From contig JACKQL020000152.1 in the NCBI GenBank assembly GCA_018296165.2, positions 28,245 through 92,244 of the forward strand: a DNA stretch of 64,000 nucleotides, written 5' to 3'. This stretch comes from Termitomyces sp. T153 (lineage: Eukaryota > Basidiomycota > Agaricomycetes > Agaricales > Lyophyllaceae). Shown here piece by piece: positions 21,647-33,241 of the stretch; position 1 is the stretch's first letter, and every line of letters begins with the position of its first letter. The translations under genes were made by a program, and so were the position numbers. Below the pieces are notes generated by a model that was not told the origin of the DNA, did no database searches, and was given only the letters and a program-made list of their open reading frames with translations.

Positions 21647-22900
21647 CTTGCTGGGAGGCAACTTGGCACACAGTCATTGTTTCCTGGTAGTATAAAAGCA
21701 AACGAGGATATGCATTGATCAGAGAAAGTGATGAACAGAAAAGCTAAGATGTTCATCATTGAAGAAAAAAACAACAGGAGCCGTTGGCCGTCGCCGTCGT
21801 TGTTTTTTCCCCCCTTTTGGTATTTCATTGCAATGCAGTGTAAGGTATGTTCATAAGAGCAACACAAACGTCAAGTCAAGATAAAAACTCACCAGGTTGT
21901 GCTAATCGGAAGAAAATACCATGTTATTCGGAGAAGTTCCTTAGATCGTTGTTGGACTCCATACCAAATCTGTTCGTCGCTACATCACGAGGGAAAACTA
22001 TATAATCCGAGCACACCTCGTTTGTGATGAAAAGTCTCCTAGTCGGCTTGGTAAAATAGTGATGGGTAAGAAAATATCCTGCCATTCCAGGTTGATCAGA
22101 ATGTGGAAGACTTCAATCATGATTCTATGATGATGTCCTCTGTCAGTTGTGCGAATCCTGGCCAGGAATTATGATCATGCTTCAAATAGCTAAGGAGTCC
22201 ACTACAAAGCAAAAGTTGTTGGTTGTTTAGGACAGGTGTATAGAGTACTAGTGTCGTTCTGATAACATCGTAAAAAGGTCAGGAAAGTCACGATTGAAGG
22301 GTTGAGCGTCAAGTAAGTATGTAGGGGCGATCCTCGAGTTGGGTGGGAACCAGCTGCACTTGTATCTGAGCATCATCCAATCAACCTGACGATTCCTGTG
22401 GTAGACCTTCTAGAAAATCGCCGCAGCAGAACAAAATCTGGAATCCACTCGAGGACGCGTAGTTGTGAAGCACGCAACACAAGAGAAGAACACAGCAATG
22501 CAGTTCCAAATCTTCCAAAAAGTTCTCTTTCTGGCATCTGCTGTTGGGTCGATTAAGTACATATCGTTGCGCGCGCGTTTGTGAGCGTGCTGAGCTGAGC
22601 TGGGACCGGCCCGGAGAAGCTGTGTTATCAATGTCATCCGGGATTCCAAACGACTCAAGCCTCTGGTCCTCCGGTCTCCGATCCCGGTCCCATCAATCGG
22701 TCACTTCTTCCGCCCAAGCTCCGTTCTCAGAAAAACGTCTTCTGGGATCTATCTGATTACGTGTCCAGGGACCGCTGAGTGTTGATTCAACTGCACGGGG
22801 CCCAAGCGCTAATGGTCCTGCTTTCCTCTTTCACATTCTTATTTGCGCGACGCAGACTGCTACCCGGCATGTAAGTATATCAATCCATCAACATCGTTTT
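21647..22900. other. Intergenic spacer P3-P4 (duplicated)
   Basis: No gene is supported; small frames here are unsupported. The segment around 21890-22040 resembles 26700-26830 upstream of P5 (shared TCTGTTCGT, GCTACA, CACGA blocks), again showing that whole units were duplicated. Confidence 0.55.
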
Positions 22901-24096
22901 TCATAATGAAGAATATTCTGATGGTACGACGGCCCTACGCAACTGGTTTTCCAATGCATTCACTCGCTCCCTCAGTCTTGTCACTTCTTCCTGCACCGGA
23001 CCCGATCCTGTCCTCATACCTGTCTCCGTCTCAGTGCGAGAACTCCCTCCAGAATTACCTACTTCATTGTTAGTTGCTACAAGAAGTGTCGGCTGCTGAT
23101 TTGACTGCAGGGTCTGTATTACAACTCTGTCGTCAGCTGCTCTTTCATCCTTGAATTCCTCTATGTAATTTGAGTGATTTAAAAGTCAAATCGTTTCTTG
23201 CACTTACCCCATTTGTTAGCGCGCTGAACATATGTCTCGTCTGGGACGAATGGTTCTGCACTTCTAGACTGGTGCTCGCGCTGCCGGCGCCGCCAATTGC
23301 ACAGGACTATGAAGGATAATAATACTAGGAGAGCGAAGACACCCCGAAGCACTCCCCCCACGAGGGGTCCAATGGGTTTTCTGGCAGTTGATGAAGTAAC
23401 AGATGTCTTCATGGTGCTTGTTCTGGCGGTGGATGAAGTCTTCATAATGCTTGGTTTGGCGGTGGATGAAGGAACAGATGTCTTTATGGTTCTTGTAGAA
23501 GTGGATAAAACAATAGCAAATGGCATCGACGAATTAGATGTGGCCATGATTTCAATTGAATTAGAATCAATAACAACTTCTGTGTCTCTAGGAAACATGT
23601 TTGGCTTGACATCAAGCATTTGTCGTGTAAAACTCACGAGTCAAGAGCCTGGATCAAGCATGCCGCACTGGGATTGTGTCAATTATAACAAAATAAGACA
23701 AGTTCATTTGCATCACTTACGGTAGTTTCATTCTTTTATCGAGTGCCTTTTCTATCCGAGCATGCTGAGAAGATTGTTGTATGTAGATGGCTGGATCATG
23801 ATAAAAGAAACTTGAATCGGACCCGCTACCAGTGGATCCGGAGTTGTTGCATAAACCGATTCTCAAGTTGAAAACTCGTGGGTCATCCGGTGAAAAAGTC
23901 CAATTAATTGTGAATGATTGGCCAGGGAGAACGGAAGGAGGATTTGAAAGCTTGAGGGCCTCTGATATTGCAAGTAACGAAAGAAAGGATCTGAGGAAGG
24001 AATATCAGGACTCAAAGGCATTGTTGGCGGCAGATTTGGAACGTCGACATACAATGGAAGGATACTCAATCCTGATCCATCCGGGTGTGAGCGCAT
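22901..24096 (-). CDS. P4: single-pass membrane protein, coiled-coil tail (type A)
   Basis: Five exons: 24096-24053, 23990-23721, 23667-23638, 23587-23208, 23160-22901; 327 residues. Where P1 and P2 start with ATGAGT, P4 has TTGAGT, so the likely start is an in-frame ATG nine codons upstream (MRSHPDGSG), still leaving a signal peptide (LPLSFLSLLAIS). The ectodomain has SFTINWTFSPDDPRVF and GLCNN; the 30-nt exon gives AACLIQALD. A Thr-rich stalk contains repeated KTSxTxSTAR-like units. The helix is GVFALLVLLSFIVLC, then RRR. The tail ends in a coiled coil (RLRERVNALENQLR) and VVPSEYSSL. It is closest to P2 in every exon. Confidence 0.8.
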
Positions 24097-24890
24097 GATA
24101 ACGAGCTAGTAACGTGGACATATTAGAGTCTCTTTAAGCTTTAAGCAAAGAAAGGATTGATCTCGGCAACACGGCCAACACATTGATTTAGTGCTAACTG
24201 ACAACCATCGCCAACTTGGGTGCTGCGAACAAGCTTCATGTGAATGATTTGTTGAGATTTGCCGAAACCGCCATTCCATGTCATCCCTAGTGCTACAACA
24301 CTGGATAGCTTCGATTTTGACGCGTGGTAACACCGGATACCTCCTACCAAAAGTGCCAGGGGCGGATTCAACGATGTGTTCTGATTCACTGTGTCCCAGA
24401 ATGCATTCCACCGGAAAACTTACATGGTATACCCTGGAAACTAAATGAGTGCTGCACGCTTTGACCGATCAATGAGGTGTGACAACTAGCTGTTTTGAGA
24501 GTCAAGCATGATTGGCCAGGAAAGAGACTCAAGCGGTTGCTATGATTGAGGCTTTGTATGACAGGAAGATAATATTAGTGCAGAGAAACATCAGTATCCA
24601 TGAGACAAACAAATCACGGATTATTACAAGGTGGATATGATGTGGCTTTAGGCAGCTGTACGGGATGTTGAACAATGATACAAAAACAGTCCTCAATCTG
24701 TGACTATGTCAGTGGCTTGACCGTTCTTACAGTCGAGCCAGTTTTAGGATTTCTGTAAAGTCCAAAGTGTTGTTCCAATACCTTCATACAAAATCGGGGG
24801 AAATCACGATTCAACTATTGCGACTGTAAGAAGATCATCTGTCAATCATTCGAATTGGGTACGTTCACACGTAAGAATAGAAGATATACA
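24097..24890. other. Intergenic spacer P4-P5
   Basis: No gene is seen. It is homologous in part to the P2-P3 spacer. The ORFs at 24106-24411 are not supported by splicing or by similarity to the paralogues. Confidence 0.55.
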
Positions 24891-26455
24891 TCACAGAGTA
24901 GATGATGAATTCGAGTAAGTAGGAGGTGGTTGTTCACCATACAACTGATTTGCGAGATCGCGTTGCTGAGCGGCGAGTTCGAGCACACGTTGTCGTACAG
25001 CTTCCATTTGTTGTTCTAGTTGTCTACTTCCGGGAGGGGTATCATTAAGACCGACGCCGTTGTGGGCGCTCTCACGCAGGGATATTGTCTCCTGCAGTTG
25101 GTCATGCTGTCGTTGAGCAGCTTCCCTCTTGCTGTTGATTTGTGGGAGCTGACCTTCATAAACTTATAAGTGGCATGGGTTTGATAGGCAAGCAACAATG
25201 ACCTACTCTTGTCCAACGGTTGAATGTAATCCGGATCGTAAGGGAGGGGAACGGGGGTAGAGAAAGGGTGCGATGGTGTATGCCTTCGGCGAAAGCAGAT
25301 GATAAAGGGAATTATCAGTATTCCCAAACCAATCAAACCGCCAACTACACCCCCTATAATCAGTCCGGGAGGCGTCGTAGATGTCCGTGTAGACTCAGAA
25401 GTTGTTTCTGTATGATTGGAGGTAGATGTTCGTGTAGACTCGGAAGTTGTTGCTGTAGGTGAGATAATTACGATTGGACTTTCCAGTTACACCTCAGTTG
25501 GTCCAACCAATCTAAGTACACGGGGAGGCTTACTCAGAAGGAGAGGATGGAGCATCCATTGACCTGGTTGCAACTGACAAAGCAGATTTGGACGCAGAGC
25601 CTAAGCTTGAGTTTGATGACGTAGCTGGGTTTCCTCTTCGCAAGTGCTTCAGTTAAATCTCAGTTAAGAAAAAATGAAAGACCTACTTAACAGTTACAGA
25701 TGTGGCAGTTGAATTCTTCACAGGTGGCGAAGTCGATGAAAATGGTGTGGACTCGGACGCGGAGCTCCTTGAGTTGGGTTCTGGCGTAGTCGGGCTTCCT
25801 CTCCACGAGGGCTTTAGTTAGATCAATCAGTCGAGAAAAGATGGGAGACATACTGAGAAGTTACAGGAGATGAGGCATCAGTGGGCTCAGTTGTAGATAT
25901 AACTGTAGGATCAGACAAGGAATTCAATATTGTAAAGGTGGCAGTTGGAATTGTTTCCAAGAGGTCAGGAGGTTCTGAACTAGTCATCTTGTCAAGTTGG
26001 TCCTCTCAAAGCAAGACAGCCAAACTTACTTGACATCCGCGAGCAAACTGCACTGAGTTCTGAATATTTGTTAATTCTGGCTCGCAAGGCTTGTTGAACA
26101 CCTACGGTAGCTGGAACTGAGGGTATATATCGGGAATTAAAAATTGAAATAAAGAAGTGATCGTTTGGACATTCTCTGGATATAGTAGAGGTACGTCCAT
26201 AGTATCACAATTGATGCTGAGCGCAAGCGAGTTTAAGTCATCGACGCCAGGAGGGGGAGTCCATGATATGCTCAGCGTTTGTAGTGGAGAGATCGAGATA
26301 GGTGAAACCATGAAATCAAGAGCACCAGCCTTAGCTAGGGAGCTCAGGATCCTGTATATCCAAGGGACGAGGTTGAGTGTCATGACACACTCAAAAAAGT
26401 AGGAAAGGGAGGCGTACATTGTGGATTTGAGCACGCGCGAGGCTCGTGGAGGCAT
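24891..26455 (-). CDS. P5: single-pass membrane protein, PPxY tail (type B)
   Basis: Eight exons: 26455-26418, 26351-26106, 26059-26030, 25979-25854, 25800-25687, 25635-25534, 25478-25207, 25153-24891; 396 residues, phases consistent. The ectodomain has TLSISWTPPPGVDDL and SINCDT; the 30-nt exon gives TQCSLLADV. It has four stalk exons, one more than P3, and a doubled TSESTRTST block just before the membrane. The helix is GLIGLGILIIPFIICF, then RRRHTPSH. The tail is nearly the same as in P3, ending GEQPPPTYSNSSSTL with PPTY. It is the product of the 4.7-kb duplication that also made P4. Confidence 0.82.
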
Positions 26456-27177
26456 CTTGCTGGAGCAGCTTCACACGCAATCATCGTTTCCTAGCAGTAT
26501 AAAAGGAAACGAGGATATGCATTGATTCAGAAAATTGATGAACAGTGAAGCTAAGGTGTTGTTCATCATCCACAAGAGCGGTTGGCTGGCGCCGTCCTCG
26601 TCTTCTTTCCCCTCTTGCTGTTTCACTGCAATACAGTAAGTAGATAAGAGCAACACAACACAATCGCAACACAGTGGTCTGCCTAAAATCAAGATAAACT
26701 CACCAGGTTATACTAACCGTAGGCAATTACCATGTACATGGAACCCAAGTTCGCTGTCGTAGTTACCGAATCTGTTCGTTGCTACACCACGAAAGAAACT
26801 ATAGATAAGCCGAACACATCTTGCTCGTGATGTCAAGTTTCTGAGGTCAGGTTGGTGAAAATAGTGATGATAAGAAGCAAGTACAGAGGACTCGAAATGA
26901 TTGATTAATCAATTATAATTTTTACTTACGGTAATTTCCTTCCTCGCCGAGAATTATCATGATGCTTCAACCAACTAAGCAGTCCAGTACTAAGCGAAAG
27001 TTGTCGGTTGTTGGATAGCTATATAGAGTAATAGTTCCGACACCGTCGTAGAAGGGATCAGGAAAGTCACATTTGAAAGATTGCATAATACAGACGAGAA
27101 ATTTGGTACCTTAAGGCAACTCCACAAGAAGCGAATCTGTCAGCCACACATGTTAAGATACATAATGGTACGGTTGA
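26456..27177. other. Intergenic spacer P5-P6
   Basis: No gene is seen. It contains the presumed P5 promoter and the 3' flank of P6. The small frames at 26471-26692 lie where a 5' UTR would be. Confidence 0.5.
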
Positions 27178-28696
27178 TCAATCTGAATAGCTAGGAGGCG
27201 GTTGTTCATCGTACAGCTGATGTTCGAAATCCCGTTGCTGAACCTCGAACCCAAGGATACGAAATTGTAGAGCTTCTACCTGTCGTCCTAGGGGTTCACT
27301 TGCGGAAGAAGTGTCACTGAGAGCAGATGGACTGCTGTGAGTAATCCTCTCTACTTCAGTTTGTGATTGGCCACGCTGCCATTGGTCGACTTGTCTCTCA
27401 TTGATGATCTTTGAAAGTCGGTCTGCAGAAAAAAATGTGAATTACACGCTCATATCCGGCAAATGATGATAGCTGACTACTCTTTTCAGATGGTTGGATG
27501 TAATTTTGATCGTAAGCGAAAGGAACGGGAGCAAGGGCTGATGGTGAATACCGCCGGCGAATGCAGATCAAGAGAATTGTCAATATCCCTAAAACAACCA
27601 ACCCGCCGACGACACCCCCAACGATTGCTCCAAGGGGGATCATAGCTTTCTGTGTAGACTCGGATGTGAAGGCCGTATTATGGGAGGTGGACATTGTAGC
27701 TGGACTTGGGCTTCTACTTCACAAGAATTTTAGTTGAGCCAACTAGAAACCGATGAGAGTCGTACTCAAAAGATGTAGAAGATGAAACATTGGTCGGCCT
27801 AGTCGTGCTACGTAACAAAGCAGATGTCTGCGTAGACTCGAATGCGGAGGTTGTGTGACGAGAGGCAGATGATGTAGCTGAGTTTTCCCTTCGCAGGTGT
27901 TTCAGTCGAGTCAATTAGATCAATGAGCGATAGGAGATTTACTTGGGTGTGATCGTCGATGTTGAAGAAGTGGAATTGGACGACGTTTCCCTTCACATGT
28001 TTCAATTGAGTCAAATAGGTTAATAAACGGAAGGATATATACTTGGGTACAATCGTCGACGTTGAGGTGGACGACGTAGTCAAATTTTTCCTTCACAAAT
28101 ATCTCAATTGAATCGACTGGTCAATAAGCAATGGAAGACATACTTGGGTATAACCGCTGGCGATGTCGTCGTCGGCAAGGCACTGGGGTTGACGATAAGC
28201 CTGATTTTATCAAGTAGCGAACCATCCCTTTGAATTCAGTCATTAATCTGAACTTGAAAGAGATGGATATAATGTACAGTCTTTCAGCCCTGAGAGTGCA
28301 CTGACTTGAATCAACTTGAAAGTCAGTCTATTTTCTGATCGGTAGAATCGTGTCCGGACACACAGGGGCGAATTTAGACCGTCACGGTCTGGTGGTGATG
28401 GCATGGTGACAACGCTGGATTCGGCGGCTGTCGAGACGGAAGAAGCGATCTTGTTGGAAAAACTGCCGCCATTGCACCTCATGTAGAGGTTCATTCTACC
28501 AGGATCGGCAGATGAAAAGGTCCACGAAATCTTTGTGGTCTGACCAAGAACGACATTAGAAGGAACGTCAAGTGTGAGACCCCAGCTTAGAGATTGAAGA
28601 AATAGACAGGTCCTGTGATTCACAGTCAAATGAACGAGGTCAAAACAGCAGCGAGTAGACGTACACTATGGTACCCGACCTACGAAGCGGGGCCAT
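27178..28696 (-). CDS. P6: single-pass membrane protein, PPxY tail (type B, divergent)
   Basis: Model: 28696-28665, 28612-28316, 28200-28144, 28090-28043, 27990-27943, 27888-27766, 27716-27481, 27422-27178; about 361 residues. The second/third exon junction is uncertain (GTTGAT donor, or GTCAGT at 28305), and I could not find the 30-nt Cys exon. The signal peptide is TCLFLQSLS; the ectodomain has TTKISWTFSSADPGRM. Two 48-nt stalk exons (TSSTSTSTIVP, TSSNSTSSTSTITP) and their introns look like recent copies of each other. The helix is GGLVVLGILTILLICI, then RRRYSPS. The tail ends DEQPPPSYSD with PPSY. Confidence 0.72.
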
Positions 28697-29426
28697 TGTG
28701 AATAGGGGCAAAGGACAAACTTAAGACAGTGCGCATGATAAACTGGCGGAGAGTTATGAGCAAGGATAGCTTCAGATGATGTATAATGAGATTGGCAGGT
28801 ACAATGCATCAGATCATAGTGAGCCTTCTGGTTGGTTGCTAATTATTTAGGCGGTGACAAACATTGGACCCAAACCAACCGATCCTTATGACTCGTGCAT
28901 GATTACTCATAGCTCGTGTATAAGCTGCAAGCGTGACAAAAGCCGCCGCCGCCAGCTCATCTCCTGGCCTAGGGCCAAAGTCAATCTTTGAGACGAAAAA
29001 CTTCATAACAAACTTTATATGACTATCTTCATCAAGTTCGAATCAAAAGTGGGAAAGATGTCAAGAATTGTGTCAGTCAGACGTGAGAGTTATCTAGTAT
29101 CCAGGTCAACGTTGGACAATATGTGCGTCGAAAGATTCTGAGACTTCTACGCAAAAGTGGCCCGGGTATGATTCTATGTGTATCGATATGCAAAGATGAT
29201 GGGACTTCTGAAGCAGAATGCCATGACGGCCGTGAATCCCGGAAGTAAGTATGCTAAAAGAGCGTCGGTAACGAGAGATATTAGACGGACATTTATAATA
29301 TGATTTCAGTATATCAGTGACGCGAGATGATTAGGATTATCCGAAACGCGGGTATGTGCTAGTTGGGTGCTTGTTTCTAGACACGAAAGGGCTTGATTTC
29401 ACAAAAGTTGGGACCATCAACGCCTA
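28697..29426. other. Intergenic region, no gene seen
   Basis: It separates the 5' end of P6 from the 3' end of the 646-residue gene. I see no ORF, RNA gene or repeat. Confidence 0.5.
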
Positions 29427-31425
29427 TCACCGACAAGGAAGATCTCCTATGCCTGCAAGTCGCGATGACCTGGAGAAAAACCAGCTCCGGTCGCTACCGA
29501 AACTAAGACGCCTTTTGTTGGTCAAAACCCCGCGGTCTTCGCAACGGACATTGACAGGCAGATCCATCGCGAGAGTGAACTCGTCCTCTGCGCATTTACC
29601 GAATCCACCGTACCCAGAGACGTCCACCTGGCTAAGGTTCAGGTTAACATCGGCTTCTGTGTAGACTGATGGCGAAAGGTCATCTTGGTTTGGAGCGTGC
29701 CCAATAGATAACAAGGGCTGACATAGGATCGATGATGCCGCGAGCTGTGATAGTGGTTGTTCCGGCTCCAGTCCAGCTGACGGCGATACATGAAGACGAT
29801 TCTTGTGTATGCTGCTGGTACGTACTCGAGGTCGCAGCTGGGGTCTCTCAATTTCAAAAGACAGAGGCAAAGCCATAACCGGTTCATTATGTGATGACTC
29901 GTCGGAATCTGTCCATCGTATCCCCGTTTCCAGGTCAACTTCGAAGTCTTCGAAGTCAAGCTCGAGCTCTCGTGCATCATGAACAGTGTCAACATCCTCG
30001 CCGTCCTCCTCGCTGACGGGGAAAAGCTTCGGAGTTATCATGCATCGTTGGCTTCGCTTCATTCTTAGACGAACTTTATCGTATTCGTCGTACGGCTGTC
30101 GCCGCTGGAGAGAATGTACGAGCTCCTCGGGCACATATTCGTACTCTTCACTGGACCATGAATGTTGTGCTAAAGGGGAACTATCGAAGACGGTGGACAT
30201 TCCCAGGTCGACATGCTGGCTACGAACACCACCAATTAGTGTCTTATTCAACCAAGCGCGACGTCGACTCTGGATTTCTAGCAGACAATGATGCTGCTTG
30301 AGTTCCTCGGCCTCCTGTTCTTGGCGGTCTTGGTCGATCATTACAAGCCTACGCAAACGGCCTACCAGAGCTGCATGCTGAGCGTACAGAGCATAATTGC
30401 TTCCCGAGAGAAGACGTCGAGGCGATCGAGAGACATAGCTATGGCGCCTCGCAGGAACTGGTGAAAATTGCGCATGGAGAGATGTTGGGGTATGTACTGA
30501 GCTTCCATCGGTATCTGTTAGGATAGTCTCGCCATCATCATCGCACACAGACGGTGTTGGGGGCAATGAGTCTGGAGTAGCGGGAGAAAACTCGGTCCCG
30601 TCGCGGTGGAGAAAACCAGACTCTGAGTCGTTTGAGCCACCGACCTCATTTATGACACGTTCCATGGCTTCCGTAGCTCTCCGAAGCATGCTTTGGATGA
30701 TCCATGTGGTGTAACCGCCACGAGGAAACCGCTTGGACAGTTCGCTGAAAATATATAGGCGAAAAGCATCTACTAAGGCCGACCGAGCTCGTCTTCGACG
30801 CACACGAGGTGAAATAGTTGGAGACGGCTTCTTCTCGCTGATGGGTGTTGGGGGCGGCGATGGCAGGCGAGAGTTGGAGGGAGAGTAAAGAGGAATTATA
30901 GACCTGCAATTTCAATAGTAAGCTTGAGAAACATGATATTCATTTTTTTTGCAATACGAACGCGACTAGGGTCCTAAGCAGAGACCGCTGCTTTTTGTGG
31001 CGTGAAGCCTTCGCTGGCGGAGGGGGCAGCGGCGCCTCGAAACGTTTTCGTTCCCGTTGTTTATCCCCCATTTGCTGTTCAAGAACAAATGATGACTCAT
31101 TGACGTCCTGTACAACCCTGTCCAATGTGTTGATGCACTGTTGTCCCACAAGAGGCCATTGCTCCATGGACCCGTCCACGAAGTGACACGAAATAGTCCT
31201 CGCCGAAAGGTCAAATGTGACTTCTTCCAAGAGACATATGATCCCAATGGACTTGTCCAAAGCATGGACTAGTGCAGGAACCTCAAGTTCGTCGAGTCGT
31301 AAATTGTGTAGATGCGTTGTCCAGGTTGAGGGGGTCACAACGGGGTCCAAGTCCTCGAAGACGATTGAAAATACAACGGCGGCCAGCTGTACATTTGTGG
31401 TCAGGGGTACGACATTTACGAGCAT
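29427..31425 (-). CDS. Unrecognised 646-residue protein
   Basis: Two exons (31425-30962 and 30903-29427; intron of 58 bp, GTTCGT...TTGCAG, phase 2). Residues 1-130 look globular (start MLVNVVPLTTNVQLAAVVF). A Pro-rich, basic segment follows (PLPPPPAKASRHKKQRS). The region after the intron is Pro/Ser-rich, then helical (FRLYIFSELSKRF, MLRRATEAMERVINE) and contains an acidic stretch (DARELELDFEDFEVDLE). Long parts look disordered. There is no signal peptide or membrane helix. No family is recognised. The reading frame stays open upstream of the chosen ATG, so a 5' exon may be missing. It is divergent from the NTH1 gene 400 bp away. Confidence 0.72.
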
Positions 31426-31825
31426 ACTGCTTCTCTGCGAGTCGACGAAGGACTCGTAAAGAATGAACCACAGTAGCCAACAACCAACTGGCAGTCAAGG
31501 ATTGATCCTAAACTTGACAGCTTAAAGCGAGAATTTGCCAGTCGGCAGCAACCTGGACAACGAGCTGTTGCGGTCGGAGAAGGAAAGAAAGAGGGGAAGT
31601 ATTGTAGGTCCCTGAGGAAAGCATACCTAAACCAGGGCTGAATAAAGCAAACTAATCAAAACTAATAATATCGTCGATTTCGCGGAGCTAACAAACGTTA
31701 ACGGAGCTATTCCATAAATTGCAAAATTCCGATCTCCGCTGTCAAATCATACGTTCTTAGTCTTTCAACTACTTACAAGCTGTTACTTATAATACGACAT
31801 CTGTTGCTTTTTCTTGTGTCAAACC
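31426..31825. promoter_or_regulatory. Shared promoter region of the 646-residue gene and NTH1
   Basis: The two start codons face away from each other across 400 bp with no other gene between, so both promoters must lie here or overlap. I see no clear TATA box. An AT-rich stretch at 31635-31690 is central. Confidence 0.4.
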
Positions 31826-33241
31826 ATGTCTGGACTCAAGAGGACGATCTCGACGCGTACAACACGATTGACAGCGCGCGCGAGCCCATATAACGCAGGA
31901 GTGACTCTCTTCGAGTCCGAGACGGTGACATCGCCGCGACAGTCAAAGCGTGTCAAAGCGGAGACAAAAGTCGAGGAGCTTACCGAGGGTGATTTTGAAG
32001 AGAAGCGCCCATCCAATGCTTCTGTGCCGTCCGGTTCTACCCCAAAAAGAAAGGGAAGCGCGAATAAGTCTCCACGAAAACCAAAACCTATACCGCAATC
32101 ACTTGCCATTCCACACCCTGCACCAGAGAAATGGAAAGAGACATACGATACAATAAAGCAAATGAGGTCCCATATAACCGCTCCTGTAGATACGATGGGA
32201 TGTGACCAGGCACAGTTCAAAGAAACAGACCCAAGAGTGCGTCGCGTCGGTCGCGCAGCATTTTGTAATTTACTAACTCGTCGGGATTTCTCAGAATCAG
32301 CGCTTTGCTACCCTTATATCCTTGATGCTGTCTTCACAAACGAAAGATGAGGTAACCGATGCCGCCGTTTCAAAACTTAGAGCTGCCCTCGGAGGTAGTC
32401 TGAGTGTAGACGGCCTGATAGCTGCTGACGATGCGACAATTTCGGATGCTATTGGAAAGGTTGGCTTCTGGCGCCGAAAGACAGAGTGAGCAGGATCATG
32501 TTCGACGTTCATTAGCCTTACAGTACACAGGTACATCAAGAAAGCTGCCCAACGTCTTCGAGACGAGTTTGACTCCGACGTGCCAAAGACTGTGGATGAA
32601 CTGTGCTCTTTGCCAGGTGTGGGTCCAAAGATGGCATTTCTGGCTTTGCAGGTTGCTTGGAACTTGTAAGAGAACAAAGCTCCGCTATATACCCATGCTT
32701 GACATAAGTTTCAGGAATGTAGGAATCGGCGTCGATGTGCATGTCCATAGGATCACAAATCGACTTGGTTGGCATAAACCTCCGACAAAGAATCCGGAAG
32801 AAACGAGGTAGTTTTGGCCATTACCAGCATCATTGCAGCGTTGCAAACGTCCACATCCCTAGGTTGAATTTACAATCATGGCTTCCAACGGAGCTTCATC
32901 CTCATATCAACCACATGCTTGTCGGTTTTGGTCAGGTATTTCGATCCTCTCGAAGTAATTTCTCTCGATAATTGAAAACTTCTTAGGTTATCTGTACTCC
33001 TGTCGGTCCAAGATGCGACCTGTGCGAGTTGAGTACCAAAGGTCTCTGTCCCAGTGTACAAAAAACCTCAAAATCAAAGACACGCAAAGCAGTCACTCTA
33101 GCTTCAGAAGCTTCTACATCTGTTAGTGGATCCCTACCAAAAGTAGAGATCGAGATCAAAGCAGAGGAAGAAAACACTGTCCTCTACACTATACCTGATA
33201 ATTCATTACATTCTGAGGTAAAGAATGAGGAGGCGTGGTAG
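31826..33241 (+). CDS. NTH1: Endonuclease III homologue, DNA glycosylase/AP lyase
   Basis: Six exons: 31826-32236, 32295-32485, 32531-32665, 32715-32807, 32863-32935, 32987-33241; 385 residues. The N-terminus is Lys/Ser-rich, as in nuclear or mitochondrial forms. Core motifs: [13 protein letters not shown], the helix-hairpin-helix LPGVGPKMA with the catalytic Lys, and [12 protein letters not shown] with the catalytic Asp. A four-Cys iron-sulfur loop reads [11 protein letters not shown]...C; the last spacing is seven residues instead of the common five. It removes oxidised pyrimidines in base-excision repair. The C-terminal 60 residues are a charged extension. ATG at 31826 is preferred to the upstream TTG. 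Confidence 0.92.

Noticed and set aside
21571..21867. 98-codon - strand ORF at the 5' side of P3
   Set aside because: It overlaps exon 1 in another frame; homologous exons in P5 support the chosen frame instead.
31819..32220. 133-codon - strand ORF over NTH1 exon 1
   Set aside because: It lies opposite a well-supported exon with conserved family sequence downstream.
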